The translations under genes were made by a program, and so were the position numbers. The notes under the pieces were generated by a model, which did not search any database, was not told where the DNA came from, and saw only the letters and a list, made by a program, of their open reading frames with translations. Positions 11,341-22,410 of a stretch of 64,000 nt of DNA are shown piece by piece. Positions within the stretch are counted from its first letter, which is position 1. Each line of letters begins with the position of its first letter. The stretch lies in contig NC_061818.1 of the NCBI RefSeq assembly GCF_021462225.1, positions 22,083,978-22,147,977 on the forward strand. The letters run 5' to 3'. The DNA comes from Girardinichthys multiradiatus. Taxonomy: Eukaryota; Chordata; Actinopteri; Cyprinodontiformes; Goodeidae.

Positions 11341-12605
11341 ACATACGCTCATTATTTCTTTATTGACCAAATCCATCCAACTCAGAGCATGTGGGAGGAA
11401 GAAGCATCATGAATCATAACAATATCTCTGTTGTTTAAACCTGTACATGGCTAACAGACACAGACTTCACCGTGTGACTCGGTGGAGTTAAGAATGCAAA
11501 ACAGAAGCATCTGACGCCCCAAAAGGCGGCTGACTTGTTTTCTTAAAAACAATGTTCCTCCAGCTTTGCATTCTCTTCCAAGGGTCCTCCCTCCGCATCT
11601 CTCCTCTTCTTTCATGCAATCGCACATTTTTTCCCTTTTCCTTTCAACGTCTTTTTTACAGCAAAGGCGTGTTTGTTTTCCCGACAGGCAGAAAGAGACA
11701 TGCGATGACATCTGAGGGGGGAAAGAGGCTCCTCACCGATAGGAGAAAAAATGAGATGTCTTTGAACAACGCTGCTGATCAAACCCGTCATGAGGGCTTG
11801 GTCACTGACAGACTCCAGATGTGAGCAGAAAGGAAAGAAAGGAGAAAAGAGGAGGGGAGACACTGGGAAAAAAAACAAAAACGTGCCACTATTTTTTTCC
11901 TTTGTAATGAAAGCCGACTTTGTATTTCTAAAGAAAAATCAGGTTTGATCTGTGCAGCTCTTTTTTAAAACTGATTTTGTATGTTCCTGATGAGGTTCCG
12001 TTTTGAAGACTGCGAGGAGTGGCAGTCGTTTTCCCCTCCTAGTCATCTTAAAATGACAACATTTCATCTATATATAGTGCTCAGATTGTGGTTTTGACTT
12101 TTTCTTGTGTTTAGCGGTGTCACATGACATGGTTTCTGACAGCTGCCAGCAGAAACGAACAAGCCCCAAACACTTTCAACGTTCAAATGAAGTTTGTCAC
12201 ATCGTTGGAGAGGCTTGATGCATGCTAATGAAGCTGGTGTGTGCGCATGAAACAAATTGTGCGGGGATGAGATTTTTTATAATATCTGTTGCTCCCGGGT
12301 GACAAAACCCTTGTCAGAAACAAGAGGGTACATCAAATATGCCACTGTTCGCAAAGTTTGCACCTCCACATCCAGAGTTGGAACTCAGCAAGAACAGGAA
12401 AGAGCGATTTGGAATCAAAAACGTTTTGTTGCGAGATGAAAAGAGAAACTGCTTAGAACGAGTTATTCAGGCTACAGTAATATGGCGTTCCAAAACATCA
12501 TGCAAGTAAAAATTCCAGACTTTTCCAGATTCAACTTCCCAGAGTTCCCAGTGACTTACATTAATTTAAAAATATGAAATACAAAAAGTCATTTATACAG
12601 AAGGC
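11341..12605. other. cep112 intron sequence, nothing recognised
   Basis: No supportable feature. The short motif ccagacttttccag at about 12515-12530 also occurs in the module that follows the polypurine tract at 13158-13262. Confidence 0.45.
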
Positions 12606-13157
12606 AGGCTTTAAAGAGAGGAACAAGAGGTGAAGCAATGAAGGAAAGACAGACTGGGGGTAGGACATAAGGAAGAAATGAAAGAAGAATACAAGAAAGG
12701 AAAGAAAAAAAAGTGTACAAGACATGAAAGAAGAAACGATGGAAGGAAGGAATGGAGGTCAGCGACAAAGCCAGAAAGAAAAAGAGGATGAACCGAAAGA
12801 GGAATTAGTGAAAACGTCACATGGAAAAATGGGTGTAGGGAACAGAGAACCAAAGGAGGAACACAAACAGGAACAAAGGACAAGGACTAAAAAAGGAAGG
12901 GTGCGAGGAAAAAATGGATTTGAGACATAAGTAAAGAAGGATAGAAAGCAGGAAGGTAGGAGACAAGGATAGAATAACAGCAGAAAGGAAGGAAGGATAC
13001 AAGGAGGGAAAAAGTAAGGGCACAAAAAAGAAAGGAGAGGAAAGAAAGAAAGAAGGGCATGAGGGAAGGAGGAAGGAAGGACCTGTAGAAGTGAAGAACA
13101 GAAGAAGCATATAAGAAAGCAAGGACACAGGGAAGAAAGCAGACAACATTTAGACAA
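12606..13157. repeat. polypurine minisatellite A
   Basis: About 550 bp that is nearly all purine on the plus strand, with loose units of the type gaaggaaggacacaagg. The long frames on the complementary strand are Ser/Leu/Phe/Pro-rich, an artefact of polypyrimidine DNA. One of four such tracts in the window. Confidence 0.8.
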
Positions 13158-13262
13158 TTGAACAGATAATAAAGGAAATACAACTATCTTCCCTCCTGTT
13201 TTTTTCCATGCTTATCCAGATCAGTGAAATACTTCAATCAAAATCCAGACGTTTCCAGACTG
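13158..13262. repeat. conserved module following polypurine tract A
   Basis: Contains tttagacaatt, cttatccagatc and atccagacgtttccagac. The same ordered blocks follow polypurine tracts B (22289-22410) and C (25500-25610), so tract and module are one dispersed composite repeat. Confidence 0.6.
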
Positions 13263-13917
13263 CATAGAGGATGTTAGGACAGACTGATTGCAGCTGATGT
13301 GATGTTTTTACAACGAAAACATCATTTGTTTACTGAACACCAGAGATGTATATTTTAAAAGCAAAGCAGGCACCTATGTTGCTGTTTGCCATGCCTGCTC
13401 TGTGATCACACATTCATACAAGGAGCTGCACTCTTCAAGCCTCCATCTTCAAGGAGACTTCAATCATGCAGCAAGCAGATGAGATGCCGTTTCGGAGGTG
13501 AGGTAGCCTGCGAGTGCAAGGCAAGCAACATCTGGGTTAAGTCTGGGCAGGAAAGCTGCTTTATCATGCGAGAGATCGGATTACAAAAGATACAAGACAC
13601 ATTTTGGCAGATAAACAAGAGCAATATGTGACTGAGGAAGAAAAGGCGAATCGGTGTGCCCTCAACTATTAATCTGCACAACCTGCTGAGTGCATAACTA
13701 CCAAATGAAAAACCTATACTGTAAGAGAGATTTGCACAAAATACACAGCAACAAATGTGATTCTGACATTCTTGTTCAAAATCTTTTCTCTGTTTATCTC
13801 TTTGCCGCATTTCAGAGACAGAAAATCTGCACTAGATTATTGAAACGCATTCAAGGCTGTGAATCAGGAGCTGTTCACAACCTAAAATTGGAACCAAAGG
13901 CTTTGTGACATTCGTCG

Positions 13918-14331
13918 TGTTCTTTGCTCAGTCATTCCTCAGCTTTGGTCTCATGTGACCATAGCACCTTCCATATGTTCGCGGTGTCTCCTACATTCGC
14001 ATGGACTTTTTCAACAACTCGTCTCTTGTTGCCACTGGATTAAAGACAAACAATTCTGATTGATCTCCTTACCCATCAGTTCAGGTGGACAGCCAAGTCC
14101 TGGTACTATTTTCATGTTCAGATTACAGCTCTGTGAGATGTTGGAAGCTTGTAGTTTTACACTCTAACCTTCATAAACCTCCACAACTTTCTCTCTGACC
14201 TTTCTGCTGTGTTCCTTTTTTATTTATAATGCACTACTTAATCTGTCACATAAAATCCCAATAAAATATGCAGAATTATGTTGGTTTAATGTGAAAAAGT
14301 TCCAGAGGTATTAGTATTTTTGCAAAGCACA
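13918..14331 (-). mobile_element. Tc1-like transposon relic
   Basis: Landmarks are ggtctcatgtgaccatagca, caggtggacagccaagtcc, ctgtgagatgtt, and the terminal series aatcccaataaaata … tttttgcaaagcacagt, a fish Tc1 inverted-repeat end. These read as the N-terminal two thirds of a minus-strand transposase with many lesions. No frame survives. Confidence 0.65.
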
Positions 14332-15145
14332 GTGAGCAACAATTTAGTGAAAGTAAGATTATCTTGCAATAAACAACAAGAACACCCTGCAGCTTACCAA
14401 GGTGTGGATCAGTGACAAGTGGCTCCTGAATACCAGTGACCCGCATCAGTTTGATTTATGATGGCCAGACTGGGGGACGTTTGACGACTGTGTGTGCAAG
14501 GGTCAGTGGGCGGATCAGAGGGAACACAGGGAACATGCCTTTGGTGTACATACAGCGGCACAAAGAGCAACCTCCTGCATGAGCACAGTCATTAGTTCTT
14601 TCTTCTCAGTGTGTGTCAAGGTCAAAACATAGCCTGATTACAGGGCATTCTCCACAGCCACGGGGTGTGTGTGCACACACAAGAGCTTCCCTTTTGAACA
14701 CAGGCAGTGGTGGCATTCTTGGCCCTAGGCGCTGGCTCTTGAGGCCAGATCTGGAGGAATTTGGGAAATGTGCAAGAGGGCATATCGCTGACTCCGAACA
14801 GGAGAAGGAGAGATGGTAGGTGGAAGAGGGCAGGGGAGGAATGGAGGCTAAGAACATCTTTTGTTTTTCTTTTGTGGCCCCCTGGAGGACCAATTCTGAA
14901 TAGTAAATCAGAAGAGAGGGGATTGCAACATGAAGTTATAAAGCAGCAAAAGTAGGTGTTAAAGGGCAGGTTTTAAGAGCGACACAAAAGGCTGCATGAT
15001 CAAGAAGACTATGAAGGTTGTGATGCAAAAGGCTGAAGGCGAAGTTGAAAAAAGTGATGCAATAGTGACAGTAAGCTGGGGATTGTTCAGCAGAAAAGAA
15101 TGGAAAAAGAAGAGATTGGGGGAAGAGGACAAACAACTTCATTAC
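14332..15145. other. cep112 intron sequence, nothing recognised
   Basis: No supportable feature between the Tc1 relic and the exon donor at 15145. Confidence 0.5.
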
Positions 15146-15235
15146 CCTCTCTTCTGTCTCCAGCTCTTTGCTGAGCAGCTTCTCCTCTGCACACTGCAGC
15201 TGTCTCTGCAGACTTTCCACCTTTTCTTGCAGAGC
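15146..15235 (-). CDS. cep112: cep112 coding exon
   Basis: A 90-nt exon with acceptor cttttcctcag and donor GTAATG, phase 0 at both ends. It encodes 30 residues, ALQEKVESLQRQ followed by CAEEKLLSKELETEER. It corresponds to the LQ..LES…CAEKKL..KELE segment I recall from CEP112. Strong heptad periodicity and high Glu/Lys/Gln content mark a coiled coil. The 5' neighbour exon lies 29.5 kb away, by far the longest intron here. Confidence 0.88.
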
Positions 15236-16739
15236 CTGAGGAAAAGAAGAGGCGTTAAGTCGGCTGACAGATGCAAACCCAAAAACAGTTCTGCGTGGTT
15301 TGATATGTACGTGACACAGACTGATAGACACGGATCTGCAGGAACATTTCAGCTGAGAGTAGAGGCACGATGAAGCTAAATGAGAGGCCACAAGAGAGTC
15401 ACAAAATATGTAAATGAGACAGAAAACTAAGACAGAGACAGAGGATGCAGCTAGTCTGTCTTTGCATGTGAACTAAGAAATCCATAATGTCCATCACGGA
15501 GGAACGTTTTCACAAAGGACAAGCAGGAAAAAAATGCTTTTTTTCACATGGGAATTTATTAGACTTTTATAGAAGATTTTGACAAAAATAAAAAAATAAA
15601 ACAGGGTCTGAGTGTGTTTGTGAACAGATCAGTTCCTTTCTCTCTGCCTGTAAGTGATAGAAATGAGTAGTTCCTGAGTACAGCACAGAACCAGATGTTT
15701 TCAGCACACACTTCTTCTTTGATTAGTCTGTACGGAAAACAGAGAGAGGCATATTTGCTCACACGCAGGTGTGCATGCTCGCAGAAAAGAACAGCAGCGC
15801 ATTTACACTACACACACACACACCTCCGTCAAGTGTGCAAGGCTCTGGCAACGATCAATATTCGCGGAGTCAGCCCCACAGGAGCTGAGTGAGTGGGCCA
15901 GGTGTTGGCTTGTTGATCCTCTGAGCAGAAGGAAACACAGTCCAGGTGATAGGCATGACCACCTGATCTGCGGCCCACTCAACTGCCATAAATCACAGAC
16001 TACAAAGCTTGAGGGCAAGAATGAGGTTCTGAGCAGCACCTCTGTGAGAAGCAGTGAGGGGTAAACAGCTGAAACTTTAGTCAGGCATGTTATTATATCA
16101 AGTCAAACAAACAGGAGCTGAGTCTCCTTACTTTTGTTTATTTATTTAATATTTGTCTGATGTAAGGACAGAAGAAATTCCATAATTTATCTAAAATTCA
16201 AATAATTTATCATTTTCAGTCAGTTTTTTTCAGTCAGTTGTCAAACATAAAACCCATATTAACAATAATTGCTTGAATCATCACCAGGCTAAAATCTATT
16301 TAAAAACAAAAAAGTGTTCAAAGTAGAATTACAGGCATGTGCAAAACAAAATTACCAGATATGATCCTAATTTGAATCAAACATCATGCCTACAATGTAA
16401 AATGATGTTCCCGTTTAAAACAGAGGTTGTTGAATGTCGGTCAGGCAGTCCAGCTTAGGCGGTAATGTTGATATGAAGTAAAAACATTTTAAGATTCTGA
16501 TGCCTGGTTTGAACTTTTAGCGGGTCGTCTTCACCACATCTAGATGCCCAAATGCATTGAGTTACCGCCATGTGATTGTCTATGTTTGTACTAACAAGCA
16601 ACTAAAGAGTTGTACCTAATAAAGTGGAGGAGGAGTGTATGTGAAAAATGTTTTTACAAACTTCAAAATCATCCATTAAAAGGAGTCTGGAAACAACTTT
16701 CTACCATACTTCTCCGGACCTGCATGGGAATATATGCAT
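15236..16739. other. start of 29.5-kb cep112 intron, nothing recognised
   Basis: Contains a short CA run near 15813-15825. No exon-like or repeat-family signal that I can support. Confidence 0.5.
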
Positions 16740-17735
16740 GCCCCTTTTCCACTCGCTCGATTTGGCCCTACTCGACTCCACTCGGCTCGTTTCCATTACA
16801 GTTTTTTCCGTTTAGGTACCTACTTTTTTGGTCCCTGCTCCTGAGCATGTACGACCGGGGCTGAGTAGGGATTATATGTGACGTCACCAGACTGCTTTTC
16901 ACTGATTGGCCGTAGGAGGAGGAGAAATGAGAAGGTTTTCGTTGAGACAGTGCAGGGAAATGTTAATAAAACTCAAGAGCAACTACAATAATATTAAGGA
17001 CCACAGTGGCCGGAGCAGGTCAAACATGTAATTTTACCATTTACGGGTCATTAACCATGCCTGAAGGCTGACAGAAAAGAAAAAGGACAAATCACCTTTC
17101 TGGATTACATGCAGGCAGGGCGCTGAATGTAATAACATCCTAAAGCAGCTGATCACACATAAAATCAGCTGTTCAGAGGACCAAACATTTCCCCCAAAAC
17201 ACACCAAACAAAACCACCATGAACAACGTGACAACGTGTTTGGTTTGGACATTTATTTACAGTCCTTTAGCGAACCAGCGTCTGCAGGAGGAGGGAGCAG
17301 GCAGAGAGAAGCTGCCCATAATCAGACTGCTTGCATCAGATCAAACAGGAGGACGATCCTGCTGAATCTGCAATATCCAACCTAAAACTAACTTCGAAGG
17401 TCAAAAGTCCGCAGTTTTGCACTTTTAAGTCGTTGTCCTCGTTATTGCCATGGATAAGACAAAACTTCCTCATAAAGCCCAAAATTGTAACTTTTCCAGG
17501 CAAACTTTGGAGCTTCACTAATCCAGACAGCAGCATCTCTCCTCTCTGTTTCTCCTGCCACACTCCCTCACATCAGAACCCCTGAGCCTTATTTTAGATG
17601 TTCTGGCTGGGCTGTGGTCCAGATAATTATCCTAGTGCATCATTTTAGACATAAAAAGCATAAATAACACATTCTTGCATATACAGGGGTTGGACAATGA
17701 AACTTAAACACCTGGTTTTAGACCACAATAATTTA

Positions 17736-18143
17736 TTAGTATGGTGTAGGGCCTCCTTTTGCGGCCAATACAGCGTCAATTCGTCTTGGGAATGACATAT
17801 ACAAGTCCTGCACAGTGGTCAGAGGGATTTTAAGCCATTCTTCTTGCAGGATAGTGGCCAGGTCACTACGTGATACTGGTGGAGGAAAATGTTTCCTGAC
17901 TCGCTCCTCCAAAACACCCCAAAGTGGCTCAATAATATTTAGATCTGGTGACTGTGCAGGCCATGGGAGATGTTCAACTTCACTTTCATGTTCATCAAAC
18001 CAATCTTTCACCAGTCTTGCTGTGTGTATTGGTGCATTGTCATCCTGATACACGTCACCGGCTTTCAGGATACAATGTTTGAACCATTGGATGCACGTGG
18101 TCCTCAAGAATGGTTCAGTAGTCCTTGGCAGTGACGCGCCCAT
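17736..18143 (-). pseudogene. Tc1-like transposase, C-terminal catalytic fragment
   Basis: Encodes DDNAPIHTARLVKDWF, then LPWPAQSPDLNIIEPLW and a C-terminus ending AAKGGPTPY: the second Asp and the Glu of a DDE-type Tc1/mariner catalytic site. The upstream frame (18540-18115) overlaps out of phase and includes the duplicated block and part of the retroposon insert. The DNA-binding domains are absent, so it cannot be a working transposase. Confidence 0.85.
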
Positions 18144-18412
18144 CTAGCACAAGTATTGGGCCAAGGGAATGCCATGATATGGCAGCCCAAACCATCACTG
18201 ATCCACCCCCATGATTCACTCTGGGCATGCAACAGTCTGGGTGGTACGCTTCTTTGGGGCTTCTCCACACCGTAACTCTCCTGGATGTGGGGAAAACAGT
18301 AAAGGTGGACTCAAGAATGGTTCGGTAGTCCTTGGCAGTGACGCGCCCATCTAGCACAAGTATTGGGCCAAGTGCTCTTACCCTGCTAATTGAACCTTCA
18401 CACTCTGCTCTT

Positions 18413-18687
18413 GTAACTCTATGCGTTACATTAACACTCAGCTTGAACTCCTGCTTTACTTGCACTGCCATACTTGCACACTGATCATCTGCACTGTTGT
18501 ATTGCTCTTGCATCTTATACTGCTCTATACTTACTCTCACTCACTTAAAACTGTGCACATATATTTATATTATATTGTAGATATGTTTATACTGTTTAAT
18601 TTGTATTGTATTGCACTGACTACACCAAAACAAATTCCTTGTATGTCCAAAAACGTACTTGGCAATAAAGCTTTTCTGATTCTGATT
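18413..18687 (+). mobile_element. short retroposon / LINE 3'-tail insertion
   Basis: Inserted within the Tc1 element between gctctt and actggtgcaatg. Its 3' end is aattccttgtatgtcc, then cttggcaataaagctt and a ttctgattctgatt simple repeat, in the style of CR1/L2-like non-LTR tails in fish. About 275 bp, no reading frame. Confidence 0.55.
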
Positions 18688-19680
18688 ACTGGTGCAATGT
18701 GCAATCAATGAAGACTGGCTACCAGACTGGTCCAATTTAGCCATGAAACCTCCCACACTAAAATGACAGGTGTTTCAGTTTCATTGTCCAACCCCTGTAC
18801 ATTAATACAAACGTTATTAGTATTATTTGTTTATGTTTTTGTTTTTATTTTTTATCATTTCACGCAGATTACTTTAATGCGACAATGTTTAACGTTAATA
18901 GCAGCACATCTACACTCATGGCTGGAAGCGGGGCTTCAGTCGCCATAGCTTCAGCTGTTGGGGGGTCAGTGGAAACACATCAGTTACCGTACCGAGTAGA
19001 GCGAAACGGAGTGGTGCAGAGCCGCGCCGGCTAAAACAAGCCAGTGGAAAAGGGGCAGCAGTTCCAGTTGTTCCTCTTACAACCTGCAGCCTCGCTGCAC
19101 CTGTTGCCACATTGCCTTCCATTGCAGACAGCAAAGTAAGATCAGCGGCCTAACCTTGCATTGCATGATTTTAGGCTGTGTTGAAGAAGATGATTATTGA
19201 CAATACAAGTGTCAAAAACATAAAACAACCGAGTCAAACTAAATCAGGAAATAAAGTGGGGTCAATTGAGAAATCATCATCAGTTCTCAACTGGAGGTTG
19301 TTTAGGTTAAACGTTTCTATACAGTGTCAGGATATGTGGCTGAAGCAATGCAGACGATGCAAGCCCGAATGCAATAGCAAGAGCGGATGGCTGATACAAA
19401 CATACTTTGATCCGGGCAAATGAAGTCCAGCAACACTCCACAAAACCTGCAGTTGAGATGCTCTGACCCTGTTGTTGAGCCATCACAAACCGAGCCTTGC
19501 CAAAATCTCTCAAATGCTGCTTTTCCCTTTTTCCTGCTTCTGACACATCAACTTTGGGGACACAATTTTCACTTGCTGCCTAATTTATCCCTTTCACCAA
19601 CAGGCGCCATGATGAAACCATTGTCAAAGTTTTTCTCTTCACTTATCAGTGGTCATAATGTTATGTCTGATCAGTACCTA

Positions 19681-19880
19681 CAGGTCCTTCTCAAAATATT
19701 AGCATATTGTGATAAAGTTAATTATTTTCCATAATGTCATGATGAAAATTTAACATTCATATATTTTAGATTCATTGCACACTAACTGAAATATTTCAGG
19801 TCTTTTATTGTCTTAATACGGATGATTTTGGCATACAGCTCATGAAAACCCAAAATTCCTATCTCACAAAATTAGCATAT
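19681..19880 (+). repeat. left 200-bp terminal inverted repeat
   Basis: Begins CAGGTCCTTCTCAAAATATT just after TA and ends …attagcatat. It is the reverse complement of 21091-21290 with no mismatch that I can see. Confidence 0.93.
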
Positions 19881-19957
19881 TTCATCCGACCAATAAAAGA
19901 AAAGTGTTTTTAATACAAAAAACGTCAACCTTCAAATAATCATGTACAGTTATGCAC

Positions 19958-20962
19958 TCAATACTTGGTCGGGAATCCTTTTGCAGAAATGACTGCTTCA
20001 ATGCGGCGTGGCATGGAGGCAATCAGCCTGTGGCACTGCTGAGGTCTTATGGAGGCCCAGGATGCTTCGATAGCGGCCTTTAGCTCATCCAGAGTGTTGG
20101 GTCTTGAGTCTCTCAACGTTCTCTTCACAATATCCCACAGATTCTCTATGGGGTTCAGGTCAGGAGAGTTGGCAGGCCAATTGAGCACAGTGATACCATG
20201 GTCAGTAAACCATTTACCAGTGGTTTTGGCACTGTGAGCAGGTGCCAGGTCGTGTTGAAAAATGAAATCTTCATCTCCATAAAGCTTTTCAGCAGATGGA
20301 AGCATGAAGTGCTCCAAAATCTCCTGATAGCTAGCTGCATTGATCCTGCCCTTGATAAAACACAGTGGACCAACACCAGCAGCTGACACGGCACCCCAGA
20401 CCATCACTGACTGTGGGTACTTGACACTGGACTTCTGGCATTTTGGCATTTCCTTCTCCCCAGTCTTCCTCCAGACTCTGGCACCTTGATTTCTGAATGA
20501 CATGCAGAATTTGCTTTCATCCGAAAAAAGTACTTTGGACCACTGAGCAACAGTCCAGTGCTGCTTCTCTGTAGCCCAGGTCAGGCGTTTCTGCCCCTGT
20601 TTCTGGTTCAAAAGTGGCTTGACCTGGGGAATGCGGCACCTGTAGCCCATTTCCTGCACACGCCTGTGCACGGTGGCTCTGGATGTTTCTACTCCAGACT
20701 CAGTCCACTGCTTCCGCAGGTCCCCCAAGGTCTGGAATTGGCCCTTCTCCACAATCTTCCTCAGGGTCCGGTCACCTCTTCTCGTTGTGCAGCGTTTTCT
20801 GCCACACTTTTTCCTTCCCACAGACTTCCCACTGAGGTGCCTTGATACAGCACTCTGGGAACAGCCTATTCGTTCAGAAATTTCTTTCTGTGTCTTACCC
20901 TCTTGCTTGAGGGTGTCAATAGTGGCCTTCTGGACAGCAGTCAGGTCGGCAGTCTTACCCAT
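19958..20962 (-). CDS. Tc1-like transposase, full length
   Basis: Cut-and-paste transposase of 334 residues, the usual Tc1 length. Residues about 8-45 form a helix-turn-helix (QKEISERIGCSQSAVSRHL), with a basic GRKR motif at 54-57 and a second HTH-like region at 65-110. A basic linker (KQGQKRL, 121-127) may serve in nuclear import. The catalytic triad is Asp148 (FSDESKF), Asp238 (FQHDLAPAH) and Glu273 (NPIENLW), with 34 residues between the last two, i.e. DD34E. It ends AKGFPTKY, a normal Tc1 C-terminus. No stop or frameshift. The start ATG lies directly after the right inverted repeat with a short leader. It is transcribed in the same direction as cep112. Activity is inferred only. Confidence 0.95.
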   Translation of the reverse strand: MGKTADLTAVQKATIDTLKQEGKTQKEISERIGCSQSAVSRHLSGKSVGRKKCGRKRCTTRRGDRTLRKIVEKGQFQTLGDLRKQWTESGVETSRATVHRRVQEMGYRCRIPQVKPLLNQKQGQKRLTWATEKQHWTVAQWSKVLFSDESKFCMSFRNQGARVWRKTGEKEMPKCQKSSVKYPQSVMVWGAVSAAGVGPLCFIKGRINAASYQEILEHFMLPSAEKLYGDEDFIFQHDLAPAHSAKTTGKWFTDHGITVLNWPANSPDLNPIENLWDIVKRTLRDSRPNTLDELKAAIEASWASIRPQQCHRLIASMPRRIEAVISAKGFPTKY

Positions 20963-21090
20963 GATTGGGGTTTTGAGTGATGAACCAGGCTGGGAGTTTT
21001 AAAGGCCTCAGGAATCTTTTGCAGGTGTTTAGAGTTAACTCGTTGATTCAGATGATTAGGTTCATAGCTCGTTTAGAGACCCTTTTAATG

Positions 21091-21290
21091 ATATGCTAAT
21101 TTTGTGAGATAGGAATTTTGGGTTTTCATGAGCTGTATGCCAAAATCATCCGTATTAAGACAATAAAAGACCTGAAATATTTCAGTTAGTGTGCAATGAA
21201 TCTAAAATATATGAATGTTAAATTTTCATCATGACATTATGGAAAATAATTAACTTTATCACAATATGCTAATATTTTGAGAAGGACCTG
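21091..21290 (-). repeat. right 200-bp terminal inverted repeat
   Basis: Mirror of 19681-19880, ending GAAGGACCTG before TA. It lies just upstream of the transposase start and so may hold its promoter (inference). Confidence 0.93.
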
Positions 21291-21292
21291 TA

Positions 21293-21894
21293 TGGTTGTT
21301 TTGATGCCAAGAGGATAGCATCATTTTAAATAAATGAATGACAGAGAATTTGTTGAATATGATCATTTCAGGACTGGCCATGAATCAGTATGCTTTATGC
21401 ATTTTATTATCCTAAAGGTTTATCTGGTTAACTGATGATGACACAATAATCTAAGGTTCTCCATTTCTGGTCCTCAAGAGCAACTCTGCTGCAACCGTTA
21501 GATGTATCCCTGTTCCAACACACCACAAATAGCACGATGAGATGCCGAAGACGCTAATCAGCCATGTCATTCATGTGTGTTGGAGTGGGACACTGGTTTA
21601 CACATTGTTCAGGATGACTCCTTCTCCTGGCAGAAAACATTTTTCTCTTCAGTTAGACGCTGCTCATTTAGAACATACTTATGATTATGTCCATAATTCA
21701 TTAAAATGCCAAAAAAGGACACTAATATGTTAAAATGATTCCAACAAATTTCCCATATAAAAGCTGAGCTTTCCAGAGCTCTCAGCCCTTTGCTATCATT
21801 TTAAAACATAAAATACTGAGGTTTACTGTGATTTTATAGCAGATATTTTTGAGTAGGTAGGCTTTGAATATGGAACCAGGAGAAAAACACAAAC
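21293..21894. other. cep112 intron sequence, nothing recognised
   Basis: No supportable feature between the Tc1 transposon and polypurine tract B. Confidence 0.5.
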
Positions 21895-22288
21895 TGGAAG
21901 GAAGGAAGGACGTGGAGGAAGAAGAACTGAGAGAAGGAATGACAAGGATAGAAGAAAGGCAAGTTATGAAGAAGGGCTTGAGGAAGGAATGAAGAAAGAA
22001 CAAGAGGAAGGAAGTACCTGAAGAAAAAAAAGTACAGTAGAGGAAAGGAGGACATAAGGAAGAAAAGAATAAAGGAAGGACACATGAGGGAAGGAAGAAG
22101 GAGAGGAGGGAGGGAGAAAAGGAAGGACACAAAGCAAAAAAGGACATGAGAAGGAGGGAGAGAGACAGGGAGGCAGAACACAAGAAAAGTAGGGAAGAAG
22201 GAAGGAAATAAAGGAGGCTGAAAGAACACAAGAAAGTATACAAGGAAGGAAGGATACAAAGAAGGAAAGATAAAATGAAAGGCACAAC
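21895..22288. repeat. polypurine minisatellite B
   Basis: About 390 bp almost pure purine on the plus strand, with units gaaggaaggacacaag-like. The long complementary-strand frames are Leu/Ser/Phe/Pro artefacts. Confidence 0.8.
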
Positions 22289-22410
22289 ATTTAAACAATA
22301 GTAAAGGGAACAAAGTTTGGAAACAGCAGAATGTTTCCATACTCTTATTCTCTTTTTCTATACTTATCCAGACCTGTAAAATACTAAACTCAACTCCCTT
22401 TCTTTCCATA
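22289..22410. repeat. conserved module following polypurine tract B
   Basis: Has aacatttaaacaatag, tttccatactc and acttatccagacctgtaaaa in the same order as the modules after tracts A and C. Confidence 0.6.

Larger units (their letters stand above)
17684..18797 (-). mobile_element. Tc1-like transposon, deleted and rearranged
   Basis: Inverted ends begin CAGGGGTTGGACAATGAAAC, flanked by TA at 17682-17683 and 18798-18799, with about 31 bp of terminal inverted repeat. The minus strand keeps the C-terminal catalytic half of a transposase. The N-terminal half is deleted. A ~60-bp internal block (gtagtccttggcagtgacgc … attgggccaa) occurs at 18114-18163 and again at 18322-18371, exactly at the deletion junction. 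A separate retroposon is inserted at 18413-18687. Confidence 0.88.
16740..19056. mobile_element. DNA transposon with short TIR, hosting nested insertions
   Basis: Bounded by a perfect 14-bp inverted repeat, gccccttttccact at 16740-16753 and its complement at 19043-19056. The subterminal regions are complementary in kind (ccgtaccgagtagagcgaaac at the right against the ctcgactccactcggctcg block at the left). No transposase of its own is visible, so it is non-autonomous. The superfamily is not assigned because no convincing target duplication could be seen. It contains the Tc1 copy 17684-18797. Confidence 0.6.
19681..21290 (-). mobile_element. complete Tc1-like transposon, apparently intact
   Basis: 1610 bp, flanked by TA duplications at 19679-19680 and 21291-21292. 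It has 200-bp inverted repeats (19681-19880 and 21091-21290) in which I see no difference by eye. It carries one uninterrupted 334-codon transposase on the minus strand. A second copy of the same family lies at 55669-57954. Identical arms and an open frame point to a recent insertion. Confidence 0.95.

Noticed and set aside
12611..13183. Long Ser/Leu/Phe/Pro frames on minus as membrane proteins (also at 21782-22409, 24937-25529, 43624-44517)
   Set aside because: They are translations of polypyrimidine DNA opposite purine minisatellites; several frames are open at once.
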